DNA of 64,000 bases from Microbacterium lacus (GCF_002812805.1 NZ_NMUM01000005.1:1-64000), one strand, 5' to 3'. Shown: positions 7,690 to 16,833, numbered from the stretch's first letter. The notes: generated from the sequence alone by a model not told the origin. Made by a program: numbers and translations.

Positions 7690-7752
7690 ATGGAATTCCA
7701 CGCCGCTGCCCGCGTCCGCGCGCACCGCGACGGGCGAACGCGGAACGCCTGA
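7690..7752 (+). CDS. possible leaderless 20-aa upstream peptide
   Basis: ATG to TGA encodes MEFHAAARVRAHRDGRTRNA. It starts exactly 6 nt after a TAGAAT hexamer, the geometry of a leaderless transcript. Five of its codons are arginine and only one is threonine, so it does not look like a threonine attenuator for thrS. The evidence is positional only. Confidence 0.25.
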   Translation: MEFHAAARVRAHRDGRTRNA

Positions 7753-7816
7753 GCGGGCGGGACGCGCGGCGTCCGAAGCTGAGTAGCCTGGAATCCGAGC
7801 CACCTGGAGAGTTCCC

Positions 7817-9862
7817 GTGACCGACGCCGTCCCCTCGATCGACGACGCCCCTTCTACCGACGTGTCCTATCCCGCCGACGGCTTCGCGCTGTTCCCCGAC
7901 CGATCGGTCGTGGCGCTTCGCGTCAACGGTGAGCTGAAGGACCTCGCGACGCAGGTATCGGAGACGGACGCCGTCGAGCCCGTCAGGATCGACAGCCCCG
8001 ACGGTCTGTCGATCCTGCGTCACTCGACGGCTCACGTGCTCGCTCAGGCGGTGCAGCGCATCGACCCGCAGGCGAACCTCGGCATCGGTCCGCCGATCGA
8101 GGACGGCTTCTACTACGACTTCGGCGTAGCCGAGCCGTTCACCCCCGAGAAGATCAAGGCCATCACGAAAGAGATGCAGCGCATCGTTCGTGAGAGTCAG
8201 CGCTTCGTGCGTCGCGTGGTGACGGATGACGAGGCTCGGGCGGAACTCGCATCGGAACCGTTCAAGCTCGAACTGATCGACCTGAAGAGCGCTTCGACAA
8301 GCTCAGCGACCGGGGGGCTCGCCGCTGACGGCGCGAGCGTCGAGGTCGGTGCCGGCGAGCTGACGATCTACGACAACGTCGACCGCGATGGCGTGACCGT
8401 CTGGAAGGACCTCTGCCGCGGCCCCCACGTGCCGGGCACCCGCATGGTCGGGAACGGCTGGGAGCTCACCCGCATCGCTGCGGCGTACTGGCGGGGGAGC
8501 GAGAAGAACCCGCAGCTGCAGCGCATCTACGGCACCGCGTGGCCGACCAAGGACGAGCTTCGCTCCTATCAGGAGCGCCTGGCCGAGGCCGCGAAGCGCG
8601 ACCACCGCAAGCTCGGCAAAGAGCTCGACCTGTTCTCGTTCCCCGACGAGATCGGCTCGGGCCTGTCGGTGTGGCACCCGAAGGGCGGCATCATCCGGGG
8701 CGAGATGGAACAGCACGCCCGGCGCCGACACATCGCGGGCGGGTACACCTACGTGTACACCCCGCACATCTCCAAGCAGGACCTGTTTTTGCAGTCCAAC
8801 CACCTCGTGACGTACCGCGAGGGCATGTTCCCGCCGATCCGCATGGACGAGGAGCGTGACGACGAGGGTCAGGTGACCAAGCAGGGCACCGACTACTACC
8901 TCAAGCCCATGAATTGCCCGATGCACATCCTGATCTACAAGGAGCGTGCGCGGAGCTACCGCGACCTGCCCATGCGCCTGGCCGAGAACGGAACGGTCTA
9001 CCGCAATGAGCTCTCGGGCGCGCTGCACGGGCTGACCCGCGTACGGGGCTTCACCCAAGACGACTCGCACCTTTTCGTGACTCCCGAGCAGCTCGAGTCC
9101 GAAGTGACCCGCGTGCTCGATTTCGTCATCTCGATGCTGCGGGACTTCGGTCTCGATGACTTCGAACTCGAGCTGTCGATGCGCGATGACGAGAGCTCGA
9201 AGTGGATCGGCACCGAGGAGTTCTGGGACTACTCGACGAACGCGCTGCGAAACGTCGCCCTCGCAAGTGGGCTCAAGCTGACCGAGGTTCCCGGTGAGGC
9301 GGCGTTCTACGGCCCCAAGATCGACCTCAAGACGAAGGATGCGATCGGCCGCACCTGGCAGCTTTCGACCGTCCAGGTCGATCCCAACCTGCCCGACCGC
9401 TTCGACCTGGAGTACACCGGGCCCGATGGCGAAAAGCACCGTCCGATCATGATTCACCGGGCACTGTTCGGATCGATCGAGCGTTTCTTCGCGATCCTGC
9501 TCGAGCACTACGCCGGCGCCTTCCCGCTCTGGCTGTCGCCGGTGCAGGTCGTCGGCATCCCTGTCGCCGAGGATTATGCGCCGTATCTCGAAGACGTGAT
9601 CGCCCGACTGCGCGAGAGGGACGTGCGCGCCGAGGTCGACAATTCGGACGACCGGATGCAGAAGAAGATCCGCACGCACACGACCGCAAAGGTCCCGGTG
9701 CAGTTGATCGTCGGCGAAGCGGATCGCGCGGGCGGCACCGTCTCGTTCCGCTTCCGTGACGGCACCCAGACGAACGGTGTGCCGGTGGATGAGGCGATCG
9801 AGCGGATCGTCGCGGCCATCGCTTCGCACGTGCAGGTGTCTACGGCCGAGGACCTCGCGTGA
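7817..9862 (+). CDS. thrS: threonyl-tRNA synthetase
   Basis: A 681-residue class II synthetase: TGS domain (about 15-75), tRNA second-additional editing domain with [11 protein letters not shown] (about 200), catalytic core with NCPMHILIY, and C-terminal anticodon-binding domain ending near residue 665. It charges tRNA-Thr in the cytoplasm. The GTG start follows CTGGAGAG. Residues about 159-180 ([15 protein letters not shown]) interrupt a normally short loop of the editing domain and are encoded by a REP-like repeat (8291-8312). The reading frame is kept, so this appears to be a tolerated insertion. The stop overlaps the next gene by four bases. Confidence 0.97.
   Translation: MTDAVPSIDDAPSTDVSYPADGFALFPDRSVVALRVNGELKDLATQVSETDAVEPVRIDSPDGLSILRHSTAHVLAQAVQRIDPQANLGIGPPIEDGFYYDFGVAEPFTPEKIKAITKEMQRIVRESQRFVRRVVTDDEARAELASEPFKLELIDLKSASTSSATGGLAADGASVEVGAGELTIYDNVDRDGVTVWKDLCRGPHVPGTRMVGNGWELTRIAAAYWRGSEKNPQLQRIYGTAWPTKDELRSYQERLAEAAKRDHRKLGKELDLFSFPDEIGSGLSVWHPKGGIIRGEMEQHARRRHIAGGYTYVYTPHISKQDLFLQSNHLVTYREGMFPPIRMDEERDDEGQVTKQGTDYYLKPMNCPMHILIYKERARSYRDLPMRLAENGTVYRNELSGALHGLTRVRGFTQDDSHLFVTPEQLESEVTRVLDFVISMLRDFGLDDFELELSMRDDESSKWIGTEEFWDYSTNALRNVALASGLKLTEVPGEAAFYGPKIDLKTKDAIGRTWQLSTVQVDPNLPDRFDLEYTGPDGEKHRPIMIHRALFGSIERFFAILLEHYAGAFPLWLSPVQVVGIPVAEDYAPYLEDVIARLRERDVRAEVDNSDDRMQKKIRTHTTAKVPVQLIVGEADRAGGTVSFRFRDGTQTNGVPVDEAIERIVAAIASHVQVSTAEDLA
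8291..8312 (+). repeat. REP-like hairpin unit inside thrS
   Basis: GCTTCGACAAGCTCAGCGAC carries the loop TCGACAAGCTC shared with repeats at 39857, 39902, 50957, 56134 and 56181. Here the flanking stem is degenerate (GCT/AGC only). It is translated within the editing domain of ThrRS. Confidence 0.75.
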
Positions 9863-10419
9863 CGGATCCCTTCTCGGGCGCAGGCGAGCCGGAGCTGATT
9901 GCGGCATCCGAGCTCGCGGGCGTGCCCGATGAGTTCCAGCGGCTCTGGACCCCGCACCGGATGGCATACATCCAAGCGGGCCCTGAGCCCCTGCGCCTCG
10001 ATTGCCCGTTTGACGCCGCACCCCAGATGAGCGACGAAGACGGGCTCATCGTCGCTCGCGGCAAGACCGCCTACGTTCTGCTGAACCTGTTCCCGTACAA
10101 CTCCGGTCACCTCCTGGTGTGCCCGTACCGTCACGTCGGTCTCTACGACGAGGCGACTCGTGAAGAGGTCGACGAGATCGCCGCGCTCACGCAGACCGGT
10201 ATGCGGGTGCTGCGAGAGGTGTCGAAGTGCGACGGCTTCAACATCGGCATGAATCAGGGCCGCGTCGCGGGAGCCGGCGTCGAGGGGCACCTGCACCAGC
10301 ACATCGTTCCGCGGTGGGCGACGGATGCGAACTTCTTCCCGATCATCGCGCGCACGAAGGCGCTTCCGCAGTTGCTCGGCGACGTACGCCGGGCGATCGC
10401 GGATGCCTGGAGTATTTGA
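9859..10419 (+). CDS. HIT-family hydrolase/AP4A phosphorylase-like protein
   Basis: 186 residues with the histidine triad H144-x-H146-x-H148 in [11 protein letters not shown]. The upstream segment [18 protein letters not shown] is the typical HIT strand pair. These enzymes cleave dinucleoside polyphosphates or nucleotide-phosphate esters such as Ap4A, which aminoacyl-tRNA synthetases make. That fits the ATG... start overlapping the thrS stop by four bases: the gene starts GTG at 9859 and thrS ends at 9862. This thrS-HIT pairing is common in actinobacteria. Confidence 0.92.
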   Translation: MTDPFSGAGEPELIAASELAGVPDEFQRLWTPHRMAYIQAGPEPLRLDCPFDAAPQMSDEDGLIVARGKTAYVLLNLFPYNSGHLLVCPYRHVGLYDEATREEVDEIAALTQTGMRVLREVSKCDGFNIGMNQGRVAGAGVEGHLHQHIVPRWATDANFFPIIARTKALPQLLGDVRRAIADAWSI

Positions 10420-10494
10420 CTCCTCCACAGGACGACCGCGCGGTCACATTTCCTTTCCTGGAGCCACGCAGCTCCCAGGGCGAGCATTGCTCCG

Positions 10495-10500
10495 TAGCGT
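10495..10500 (+). promoter_or_regulatory. -10 box TAGCGT of leaderless hypothetical gene
   Basis: TAGCGT is followed by GTGCGA and then ATG at 10507, placing the expected transcription start at the start codon. No ribosome-binding site is present, consistent with leaderless translation. Confidence 0.5.
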
Positions 10501-10506
10501 GTGCGA

Positions 10507-10971
10507 ATGATCATCGACTCAGGTTGGGACTTTCTTTCGCTCGCTCGGCTGCGCTGGCCGGATGATCTCGGAAGCGGTGATCGTCAGTTTGTCGTGTTCG
10601 GCGACCACCATTGGTGGTTCTACGGGGTGGCCGACGTCTTCGGTGATCGGTGGGCCCACCCCGAAGAGTGGGTCGACGAGGTGTTGAACACTGTCGACTC
10701 GGACATGGTGCGCTACCTTGCCGTTGTGCTTGAGTCGGTGAACACATCGCTCGACTATTCGCTCGACGCCTATCCGTTTGATCGGATGCTTCGCGCCAAA
10801 GCGGCTGAACGCGGGCTGCACCACATGGGCTGCTATTTCATCGGCAACGAGTACTGGTCAGCTACCGGGCCGATGAAGACATTCGCCACCTACGTTGGTT
10901 CCGAGCAGTACCCGACTGTCACGGTTGAGGTAGCAACCACGACTCCCGGTTCGAGCGCCATGCATGCATAA
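10507..10971 (+). CDS. hypothetical protein, 154 aa, upstream of VapBC-type pair
   Basis: Not recognised. It starts at ATG 10507, six bases after a TAGCGT -10 box; a GTG two codons earlier is possible. The protein is rich in aromatic residues (FGDHHWWFYGVADVFGDRWA) and acidic, without signal peptide or membrane span. Its 3' end runs into the operator palindrome of the toxin-antitoxin pair downstream. Base composition looks lower in GC than its neighbours, suggesting it arrived with the toxin-antitoxin pair. It could be an immunity-type or SMI1-like small protein, but I cannot show that. Confidence 0.6.
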   Translation: MIIDSGWDFLSLARLRWPDDLGSGDRQFVVFGDHHWWFYGVADVFGDRWAHPEEWVDEVLNTVDSDMVRYLAVVLESVNTSLDYSLDAYPFDRMLRAKAAERGLHHMGCYFIGNEYWSATGPMKTFATYVGSEQYPTVTVEVATTTPGSSAMHA

Positions 10972-10982
10972 TGCAAGCATGG
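10958..10982 (+). promoter_or_regulatory. operator palindrome with embedded -10 and antitoxin start codon
   Basis: A 25-bp near-perfect palindrome runs from CCATGC (10958) to GCATGG (10982), with mismatches only at the centre and one symmetric position. The hexamer CATAAT (10967-10972) lies at its centre and is followed by 6 nt and the antitoxin ATG (10979). A bound antitoxin dimer would cover both the -10 box and the start of a leaderless message, which suits autoregulation. Confidence 0.7.
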
Positions 10983-11206
10983 CCAACGTGTTGATCCGAG
11001 ATCTGCCCGAGTCCGTTCATCGCGAGTTGACCCTTCGCGCCTCTGAACGGGGCCAGTCTCTGCAGCAGTTCCTGACGGGAGAGCTGGTGCGACTCGCGGA
11101 AACACCAACTCTGGAATCGGTTTTCACTCGGATATCTGCGCGAACGACCGGCAAGGTCGGCCTGCAGCAGGCGGTAGACGATCTCACGGCTGGACGCGCA
11201 GATTGA
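10979..11206 (+). CDS. FitA/VapB-type antitoxin
   Basis: A 75-residue protein opening MANVLIRDLPESVHRELTLR, the ribbon-helix-helix N-terminus of FitA-like antitoxins. The C-terminal half (about 45-75) is the acidic, flexible segment expected to wrap the toxin. It should bind the palindrome that contains its own start codon and repress the operon with the toxin. The start at 10979 is favoured over an in-frame ATG at 10964 because that one is upstream of the -10 box. The stop overlaps the toxin start as TTGA. Confidence 0.88.
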   Translation: MANVLIRDLPESVHRELTLRASERGQSLQQFLTGELVRLAETPTLESVFTRISARTTGKVGLQQAVDDLTAGRAD

Positions 11207-11607
11207 TCGTCGTCGATGCGAGTGTGTTGGCCAATGCTCTCGCCGACGATTCGGATGACGGGGAACGAGCACGCGCCCGCCTCCTCTCCGAAAACCGACT
11301 TGTCGCGCCGGAACTCATCGATGTGGAAGTGGCATCGGTTTTTCGTCGAAGGTGGCTTGCGGGCGATCTCGACGAGGAACGCCTCGCTCTGGCGATCGAA
11401 GATCTCGCCGCTGTTGGGATCGAACGGATGCCGATGCGCCAGCTCATGAGCCGAGTGATCGACCTGAGACGCAATGTCACCCCGTACGATGCCGTCTACG
11501 TCGCCCTCGCCGAGGTGCTCGGTTGTTCGTTGCTCACCGCGGATCAACGACTCGCGCTCGCTCCCGGGCCCCGGTGTGAAATCGAGGCGCTCACCTCGCG
11601 GCGGTGA
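11203..11607 (+). CDS. VapC-type PIN-domain ribonuclease toxin
   Basis: 134 residues with the PIN acidic set D5 (VVDASVL), E42 (LIDVEVASVF), D96 (TPYDAVYVALAE) and D114 (LLTADQRLA). PIN toxins cut specific tRNA or rRNA sites when freed from antitoxin. It starts at TTG 11203, overlapping the antitoxin stop by four bases, so the pair is coupled. The gene ends 8 bp from the convergent pyridoxal kinase gene. The pair plus the preceding hypothetical gene interrupts an otherwise housekeeping neighbourhood. Confidence 0.9.
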   Translation: MIVVDASVLANALADDSDDGERARARLLSENRLVAPELIDVEVASVFRRRWLAGDLDEERLALAIEDLAAVGIERMPMRQLMSRVIDLRRNVTPYDAVYVALAEVLGCSLLTADQRLALAPGPRCEIEALTSRR

Positions 11608-11615
11608 AATCGACG

Positions 11616-12467
11616 TCAGCGGACGCGGGTGACCTCGAACTGCAGCCGCGGGTTTGCGTAGAACTCCTGCGACTCGACGAGCTGCAGCTCGCGCTCGCCC
11701 GACTCGTGGGTGCGCTGCAGCAGGTCGAAGACGCTTGACACCGTGCGTGCGAGCGCGTCAGCCGCGTCGTCGGTGCGGAGGTAGTGCGCCGTGAACAGCG
11801 CGGCCGTCACATCGCCCGAGCCGTTTGCCTTCATCGGGAGCAGCGGGGTCTGGACGATCCAGGCACCGAAGTCGTTCACGACGAGCATCTCGATCGTGCC
11901 GGGCTCGCGATCGGGGCGCTCGACGCTCGTCACGAGGACCGTGCGCGGTCCCATCGCGCGAGCAAGGTCCGCCGCATCGAGGGTTGATTCCAGCGTGTCC
12001 GGTTCCGTACCGGTCAAGAATCCCAGCTCGAACTGGTTCGGCGTGATGAGGTCGGCAGCAGGAACGACGCGCTCACGCAGCAACACGGGAATCGCCGGGG
12101 CGACGAAGCATCCGGACTTCGCGTTTCCCATCACCGGGTCGCACGCGTACATCGCGTCGGGATTCGCGGCCTTCACGCGCGCCACGGCGTCGAGGATCAC
12201 GTCGCCGATGCCCTCGCCGCCCTGGTAGCCCGACAGCACGGCGTCGATCTGCGGGAAGACTCCGCGTTCTTCGATGCCGAGGATCACGTCGCGCACGTCG
12301 TCGGGGCTGATCAGCGGCCCGCGCCATGCGCCGTAGCCGGTGTGGTTGGAGAAGTTCACCGTGTAGACGGGCAAAACCTCCACTCCGATGCGTTGCAGGG
12401 GGAACACTGCGGCGGAGTTGCCGACGTGACCGTAGGCGACGGCGGACTGGATGGAGAGCACCTTCAT
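11616..12467 (-). CDS. pdxY: pyridoxal kinase
   Basis: A 283-residue ribokinase-superfamily enzyme that phosphorylates pyridoxal to PLP in the salvage pathway. Signature segments include the start MKVLSIQSAVAYGHVGNSA, YTVNFSNHTGYG for substrate binding, CDPVMGN, and GSGDVTAALF with the catalytic aspartate near residue 223. The ATG at 12467 is 7 nt beyond the stop of the PdxR-type regulator, so both belong to one minus-strand operon. Salvage and de novo synthesis of vitamin B6 are therefore adjacent. Confidence 0.92.
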   Translation of the reverse strand: MKVLSIQSAVAYGHVGNSAAVFPLQRIGVEVLPVYTVNFSNHTGYGAWRGPLISPDDVRDVILGIEERGVFPQIDAVLSGYQGGEGIGDVILDAVARVKAANPDAMYACDPVMGNAKSGCFVAPAIPVLLRERVVPAADLITPNQFELGFLTGTEPDTLESTLDAADLARAMGPRTVLVTSVERPDREPGTIEMLVVNDFGAWIVQTPLLPMKANGSGDVTAALFTAHYLRTDDAADALARTVSSVFDLLQRTHESGERELQLVESQEFYANPRLQFEVTRVR

Positions 12468-12474
12468 CGGACGA

Positions 12475-13806
12475 TCATCCCATTTCATCGTTGTCGGAGA
12501 GCTCGCGTACGGCCGCGCCGAGGTCGGCTGCCAGTCGTTGAGCGTCCTCATCGGGCAGGTCGTGCACGGTGAGACGCAGGTGCCGTGCGGCCGCCGGATC
12601 GCCCAGCACGAACTCGTCGCCGGTGCGGACGAGCCATCCGCGCTCCTGCATTCCCGCCGCGACGCGTGCTGCCGGCATCGGTAACGGCACCCAGAGGTTA
12701 AGGCCGTCCGTGTCTGCGCAGGAGAGGCCGACGGCCCTCAGCCGGTGCGCGAACGCGGCGTTCCGCTCGGCATAGTGCGACGCTGCCGCGGTGATGGTCT
12801 CGCGTGCCTTCTCATCCGTCACGAGTGACAGGACCAGACGCTGCAGCAGATGACTGACCCATGTGGTGCCGGGACTCAACCGCAGCGCGAGACGATCGGC
12901 GGTGTGCGGGTCTGACGCGACGATCGCGAGACACATGTCGGGCCCGAGGAACTTCGACACCGAGCGGACGAGCGCAAAGCGCCGATGCTCTGGCCCGACC
13001 AGCGAGTGGAAGGGCTGGTTCGAGAGCAGGGAGAAATGATCATCCTCGATGATCAGGACGTACGGATGCTCGGCGAGCACCGCGCGCAGCTGTTCCGCGC
13101 GCTCGGCGCTGAGGCTCGCGCCGGTCGGGTTCTGCGCGCGGGGTGTGCAGACCACGGCGCGCACGCCCTGCTCGAGCGCAGCGCGAAGGCCCTCGACCGT
13201 CATCCCCTGGTCATCCATCGGCACGGGCACGGCGCGGTAGCCGCCGAGCCGCACCGTATGGATGCTTGCCAGGAAGCACGGGTCCTCGAGCGCCACGGCG
13301 TCATCGCGGGTCAGCGCCTGCGCCAAGATGCGCTCGACCGCGTCCACCGCACCACTCGTGACGGTCAACCGGTGCGGACGATCACCGAGGTCGCCACGCA
13401 TCCAGGCGCCGCCCCATGCCGCAAGGCCTGGATCGATCACGGGCTCGCCGTAGAGGACCGGACGCCCGGCCATCGCGGACAGTGCCGCGGACGGATCGGG
13501 GATGAAGCGCGGATCGGGATTGCCCGTGCCGACATCACGTAGCGAGCCGCGCTCGGCGAACCCCTCCTGCGCGACGGGGGATCGTTCGACGACACGTGTG
13601 CCCGCGCGACCCCGCGTGATGATCAGACCCGCGCCGGCGAGCTGGCGATAGGCGGCCATGACCGTGTTGCGATTGACGCCGAGCTCATCGGCGAGCGTCC
13701 GCACGGGCGGGAGCAGGTCGCCCGGTGCGAGGTCCGAGCGCTCGAGCAGGGCGCGAACACTGTCGGCGATCTCGGTTGCCGAGCCGCCACTGATCCGTTG
13801 TGTCAC
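12475..13806 (-). CDS. pdxR: MocR/PdxR-type transcriptional regulator
   Basis: An N-terminal GntR winged helix ([20 protein letters not shown] ... [20 protein letters not shown], about residues 8-70) is fused to a fold-type I aminotransferase-like domain, which binds PLP as an effector. I place the start at GTG 13806, 6 nt after GAGG, giving 443 aa. An upstream in-frame ATG at 13845 lies inside a likely -10 box (TAGCAT on the minus strand, 13849-13844) and so cannot be translated from that promoter. It is divergent from pdxS-pdxT with 110 bp between, the standard arrangement for activation of PLP synthesis. Confidence 0.88.
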   Translation of the reverse strand: MTQRISGGSATEIADSVRALLERSDLAPGDLLPPVRTLADELGVNRNTVMAAYRQLAGAGLIITRGRAGTRVVERSPVAQEGFAERGSLRDVGTGNPDPRFIPDPSAALSAMAGRPVLYGEPVIDPGLAAWGGAWMRGDLGDRPHRLTVTSGAVDAVERILAQALTRDDAVALEDPCFLASIHTVRLGGYRAVPVPMDDQGMTVEGLRAALEQGVRAVVCTPRAQNPTGASLSAERAEQLRAVLAEHPYVLIIEDDHFSLLSNQPFHSLVGPEHRRFALVRSVSKFLGPDMCLAIVASDPHTADRLALRLSPGTTWVSHLLQRLVLSLVTDEKARETITAAASHYAERNAAFAHRLRAVGLSCADTDGLNLWVPLPMPAARVAAGMQERGWLVRTGDEFVLGDPAAARHLRLTVHDLPDEDAQRLAADLGAAVRELSDNDEMG

Positions 13807-13843
13807 CTGCATCCTCTGTTCGAGCATCGACCGTATCAAGCTC

Positions 13844-13868
13844 ATGCTATCTTTTGGCCTATGCCAAA
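13844..13868. promoter_or_regulatory. pdxR promoter with PdxR-type operator
   Basis: TTTGGC (13853-13858) and GCCAAA (13863-13868) form a perfect inverted repeat with a 4-bp spacer, in the middle of the pdxR/pdxS divergent region. On the minus strand it lies directly upstream of the TAGCAT -10 box for pdxR, where the -35 would be. A regulator bound here could repress itself and activate pdxS. Confidence 0.5.
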
Positions 13869-13916
13869 GCGGGCGGTACCCGATCCGTCCGGTTGCACAG
13901 CGAAAGGATCCCCCCT

Positions 13917-14807
13917 GTGACCTCTCCCACCACCGGTTCGTCACGCGTCAAGCGCGGCCTCGCCGAGATGCTCAAGGGTGGCGTCATCATGGACGTCGTC
14001 AACGTCGAGCAGGCGAAGATCGCCGAGGATGCGGGAGCGGTCGCCGTCATGGCACTCGAGCGCGTACCGGCCGACATTCGCGCCCAGGGCGGCGTGTCGC
14101 GCATGAGCGACCCGGACATGATCGACAGCATCATCGCCGCGGTCTCCATCCCGGTCATGGCGAAGGCCCGCATCGGGCACTTCGTCGAGGCGCAGGTCCT
14201 GCAGCAGCTGGGCGTCGACTACATCGACGAATCCGAGGTGCTCTCACCCGCCGACTATGTCAACCACATCGACAAGTGGGGCTACACCGTTCCCTTCGTC
14301 TGCGGTGCGACGAACCTCGGCGAGGCGCTCCGTCGCATCACCGAGGGTGCCGCGATGATCCGCTCGAAGGGCGAGGCCGGCACGGGCGACGTCTCGGAGG
14401 CAACCAAGCACATCCGCACGATCTCGGGCGAGATCAACCGCCTGCGTGCCATGACGAAGGACGAACTGTACGTCGCGGCCAAGGAGCTGCAGGCGCCATA
14501 CGACCTCGTCGCCGAGGTAGCCGAGACCGGCAAGCTGCCCGTCGTGCTGTTTGTCGCCGGTGGGGTCGCAACACCCGCCGACGCGGCGATGATGATGCAG
14601 CTCGGTGCGGACGGCGTATTCGTCGGGTCCGGCATCTTCAAGTCCGGCAACCCGGCGGAGCGAGCGGCCGCGATCGTGAAGGCGACGACGTTCTACGACG
14701 ACGCACAGGTCATCGCGGATGTCTCGCGCGGGCTGGGTGAAGCCATGGTCGGGATCAACGTGTCCGACCTGCCGGCCCCGCACCGTCTCGCCGAGCGCGG
14801 CTGGTAG
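13917..14807 (+). CDS. pdxS: pyridoxal 5'-phosphate synthase, PdxS subunit
   Basis: 296 residues forming the (beta/alpha)8 synthase subunit that makes PLP from ribose 5-phosphate, glyceraldehyde 3-phosphate and ammonia. Visible motifs are [17 protein letters not shown], the Schiff-base lysine K83 in [12 protein letters not shown] and the second lysine in [10 protein letters not shown]. The GTG start follows AAAGGA about 9 nt upstream. The glutaminase partner pdxT follows after 10 bp. It is divergent from pdxR, which probably controls it. Confidence 0.97.
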   Translation: MTSPTTGSSRVKRGLAEMLKGGVIMDVVNVEQAKIAEDAGAVAVMALERVPADIRAQGGVSRMSDPDMIDSIIAAVSIPVMAKARIGHFVEAQVLQQLGVDYIDESEVLSPADYVNHIDKWGYTVPFVCGATNLGEALRRITEGAAMIRSKGEAGTGDVSEATKHIRTISGEINRLRAMTKDELYVAAKELQAPYDLVAEVAETGKLPVVLFVAGGVATPADAAMMMQLGADGVFVGSGIFKSGNPAERAAAIVKATTFYDDAQVIADVSRGLGEAMVGINVSDLPAPHRLAERGW

Positions 14808-14817
14808 AACCTCGTTC

Positions 14818-15414
14818 ATGGGCGGTCGTCTTCGCGTCGGCGTGCTGGCGATCCAGGGTGACGTACGCGAGCATGCGCGGGTGCTGACTGACCTCGGAGC
14901 CGAGGTGCAGCTCGTGCGCCGGCCGGTCGAGCTCTCTTCCGTCGACGGACTCGTGCTGCCCGGCGGCGAGTCGAGCGCGATCGACAAGCTTTCGCGGGCG
15001 TTCGGGATGCAGCATCCGATCCGTGACGCGATAGCCGCCGGGATGCCGATGTATGGGACGTGTGCCGGTCTGATCCTGCTCGCCGACCGCATCACGGACG
15101 GCATCGTCGGGCAAGAGACGTTCGGGGGTCTCGACGTGACGGTGCGCCGGAACGCGTTCGGTGGGCAGACGGAGTCGTTCGAGACGGACCTCGATGTGCC
15201 GGCGCTGGGCGACCCGCCCGTGCACGCCGTCTTCATCCGCGCACCGCTTGTCGAACAGTGCGGTCCGGATGTCGAATCACTGGCGACGCTCGACGACGGC
15301 CGTGTTGTCGCGGTCCGCCAGCGCGCACTGATCGGCACCGCTTTTCACCCCGAGGTGACGGGTGAACACCGCTTTCACCAGCTTTTCCTCGAAAGCGTGC
15401 GCGCCACGGCCTGA
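14818..15414 (+). CDS. pdxT: pyridoxal 5'-phosphate synthase, PdxT glutaminase subunit
   Basis: A 198-residue class I glutamine amidotransferase supplying ammonia to PdxS. The triad is C82 in YGTCAGL, H177 and E179 in FHPE; LPGGESSAI is the usual oxyanion strand. The ATG at 14818 begins the family N-terminus GGRLRVGVLAIQGDVREH. TAGAAC (14805-14810) overlaps the pdxS stop and lies 7 nt before this ATG, so an additional leaderless transcript is possible besides the pdxS read-through message. Confidence 0.96.
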   Translation: MGGRLRVGVLAIQGDVREHARVLTDLGAEVQLVRRPVELSSVDGLVLPGGESSAIDKLSRAFGMQHPIRDAIAAGMPMYGTCAGLILLADRITDGIVGQETFGGLDVTVRRNAFGGQTESFETDLDVPALGDPPVHAVFIRAPLVEQCGPDVESLATLDDGRVVAVRQRALIGTAFHPEVTGEHRFHQLFLESVRATA

Positions 15415-15435
15415 GCGGATGTCGGGGACCGAGGT

Positions 15436-15441
15436 TAGGGT
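15436..15441 (+). promoter_or_regulatory. -10 box TAGGGT, leaderless geometry
   Basis: TAGGGT is separated by 6 nt from the GTG start at 15448. Confidence 0.45.
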
Positions 15442-15447
15442 GACGAC

Positions 15448-15972
15448 GTGACCGAATGGGTGGCGTTGCTACGCGGGGTGAACGTCGGTGGGATCTCGAT
15501 CCGCAGCGTCGATCTGCGAGAGCTTCTGACGCGGATGGGCCTCGAGGACGTGCGCACCTTTCTCGCCAGCGGCAACGCGGCGTTCCGGTCGGCGCGATCG
15601 CACGAAGATCTGAAGCCGGCGATCGAGGCCGCGCTCGGGGAACGATTCGGCTACGACGCCTGGATCGTCCTGGTTGGACGCTCGGATATCGAAGCGGCCA
15701 TCGCATCCTTTCCGTTCGACGCGGACGACGGCACACGACAGCCCTGGGTGATCTTCTGCGTCGATGACGCGACACGCGACGAGCTGACGGATGCCGCGGC
15801 GTCCCTGAAATCCCACGCCGATCCTGTCGCGCCCGGCCCCGGAGTCGTCTATTGGTGCCCAGCCAAGGGCAGCTCCACGGACACTCCGTTCGCGAAGGTG
15901 ATCGCCCGGACCACCTACAAGGCCAGGACGACGAACCGCAATCTGCGAACGCTGCAGAAGATCGTCGCCTAA
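15448..15972 (+). CDS. DUF1697 family protein
   Basis: 174 residues opening with WVALLRGVNVGGISIRSVDL and containing TFLASGNAAFRS and a C-terminal TTYKARTTNRNLRTLQKI, all characteristic of DUF1697. The function of the family is unknown; its ferredoxin-like fold and basic C-terminus hint at nucleic-acid binding, which is inference only. The start is the leaderless-type GTG at 15448. It is an orphan between pdxT and yebC. Confidence 0.85.
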   Translation: MTEWVALLRGVNVGGISIRSVDLRELLTRMGLEDVRTFLASGNAAFRSARSHEDLKPAIEAALGERFGYDAWIVLVGRSDIEAAIASFPFDADDGTRQPWVIFCVDDATRDELTDAAASLKSHADPVAPGPGVVYWCPAKGSSTDTPFAKVIARTTYKARTTNRNLRTLQKIVA

Positions 15973-16015
15973 CCCTCGACCGCCGCGGCGTTCGGTGCGA
16001 GATCGGTCGCCGTCG

Positions 16016-16021
16016 TAAACT
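16016..16021 (+). promoter_or_regulatory. -10 box TAAACT of yebC
   Basis: TAAACT, a common actinobacterial -10 form, is followed by GGATGA and the yebC ATG at 16028, so the message is probably leaderless. Confidence 0.5.
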
Positions 16022-16027
16022 GGATGA

Positions 16028-16786
16028 ATGTCCGGCCATTCCAAGTGGGCCACGACCAAGCACAAGAAGGCGATCATCGATTCGCGCCGTGCCAAGTCGT
16101 TCGCCAAACTCATCAAGAACATCGAAGTCGCCGCCAAGATGGGCGGCGCCGACATGTCGGGCAACCCGACACTGGTCGACGCGGTCCAGAAGGCGAAGAA
16201 GACTTCTGTCCCGAACGACAACATCGACCGCGCCATCAAGCGTGGCGCGGGTCTCACCGGCGAGTCGATCGAGTACACGACGATCATGTACGAGGGCTAC
16301 GCCCCGAACGGCGTCGCGCTGCTGATCGAGTGTCTGACCGACAACAAGAACCGTGCGGCGGCCGAAGTGCGCACAGCCATGACGCGCAACGGCGGCACCA
16401 TGGCCGACCCGGGCAGCGTCGCGTACAACTTCCACCGCAAGGGCGTCATCGTCGTCTCGTCCGAGAGCGCGAGCGAGGACGACGTGATGCTCGCCGTTCT
16501 CGACGCCGGCGCGGAAGAGATCGAGCCGCACGGCGATGGTTTCGGTGTCATCACCGAGGCCACCGACCTCGTGAAGGTCCGCTCCGCGTTGCAGGACGCC
16601 GGGATCGACTACGAATCGGCCGATGTCGAGTTCGTGCCGAGCCTCAAGGTCGAGGTCGACGCGGACACCGCACGCAAGGTGTTCCGCCTGATCGATGCGC
16701 TGGAAGACAGCGACGACGTGCAGAACGTCTACTCGAATTTCGATCTGACCGCCGAGGTGCAGGCCGAGCTCGAGAACGACGAGTAG
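16028..16786 (+). CDS. yebC: YebC/PmpR family protein (TACO1-like)
   Basis: 252 residues starting [20 protein letters not shown], the invariant YebC N-terminus; three domains follow, with [13 protein letters not shown] near residue 60. Members act as transcription regulators and, in recent work on bacterial homologues, as ribosome-associated factors easing translation of proline stretches. It sits just before ruvCAB, the usual actinobacterial position. An in-frame-shifted ATG at 16024 is rejected because of the exact conserved N-terminus. Confidence 0.96.
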   Translation: MSGHSKWATTKHKKAIIDSRRAKSFAKLIKNIEVAAKMGGADMSGNPTLVDAVQKAKKTSVPNDNIDRAIKRGAGLTGESIEYTTIMYEGYAPNGVALLIECLTDNKNRAAAEVRTAMTRNGGTMADPGSVAYNFHRKGVIVVSSESASEDDVMLAVLDAGAEEIEPHGDGFGVITEATDLVKVRSALQDAGIDYESADVEFVPSLKVEVDADTARKVFRLIDALEDSDDVQNVYSNFDLTAEVQAELENDE

Positions 16787-16833
16787 GGCGCGCCTCGGCG
16801 CCAGCGTCGGCCCGCACGCCTAGCGTGGGGGGA

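Noticed and set aside
7603-7816. T-box or threonine attenuator before thrS
   Set aside because: No TGGNACC-type T-box sequence, specifier stem or terminator pair; the small upstream frame has only one threonine codon.
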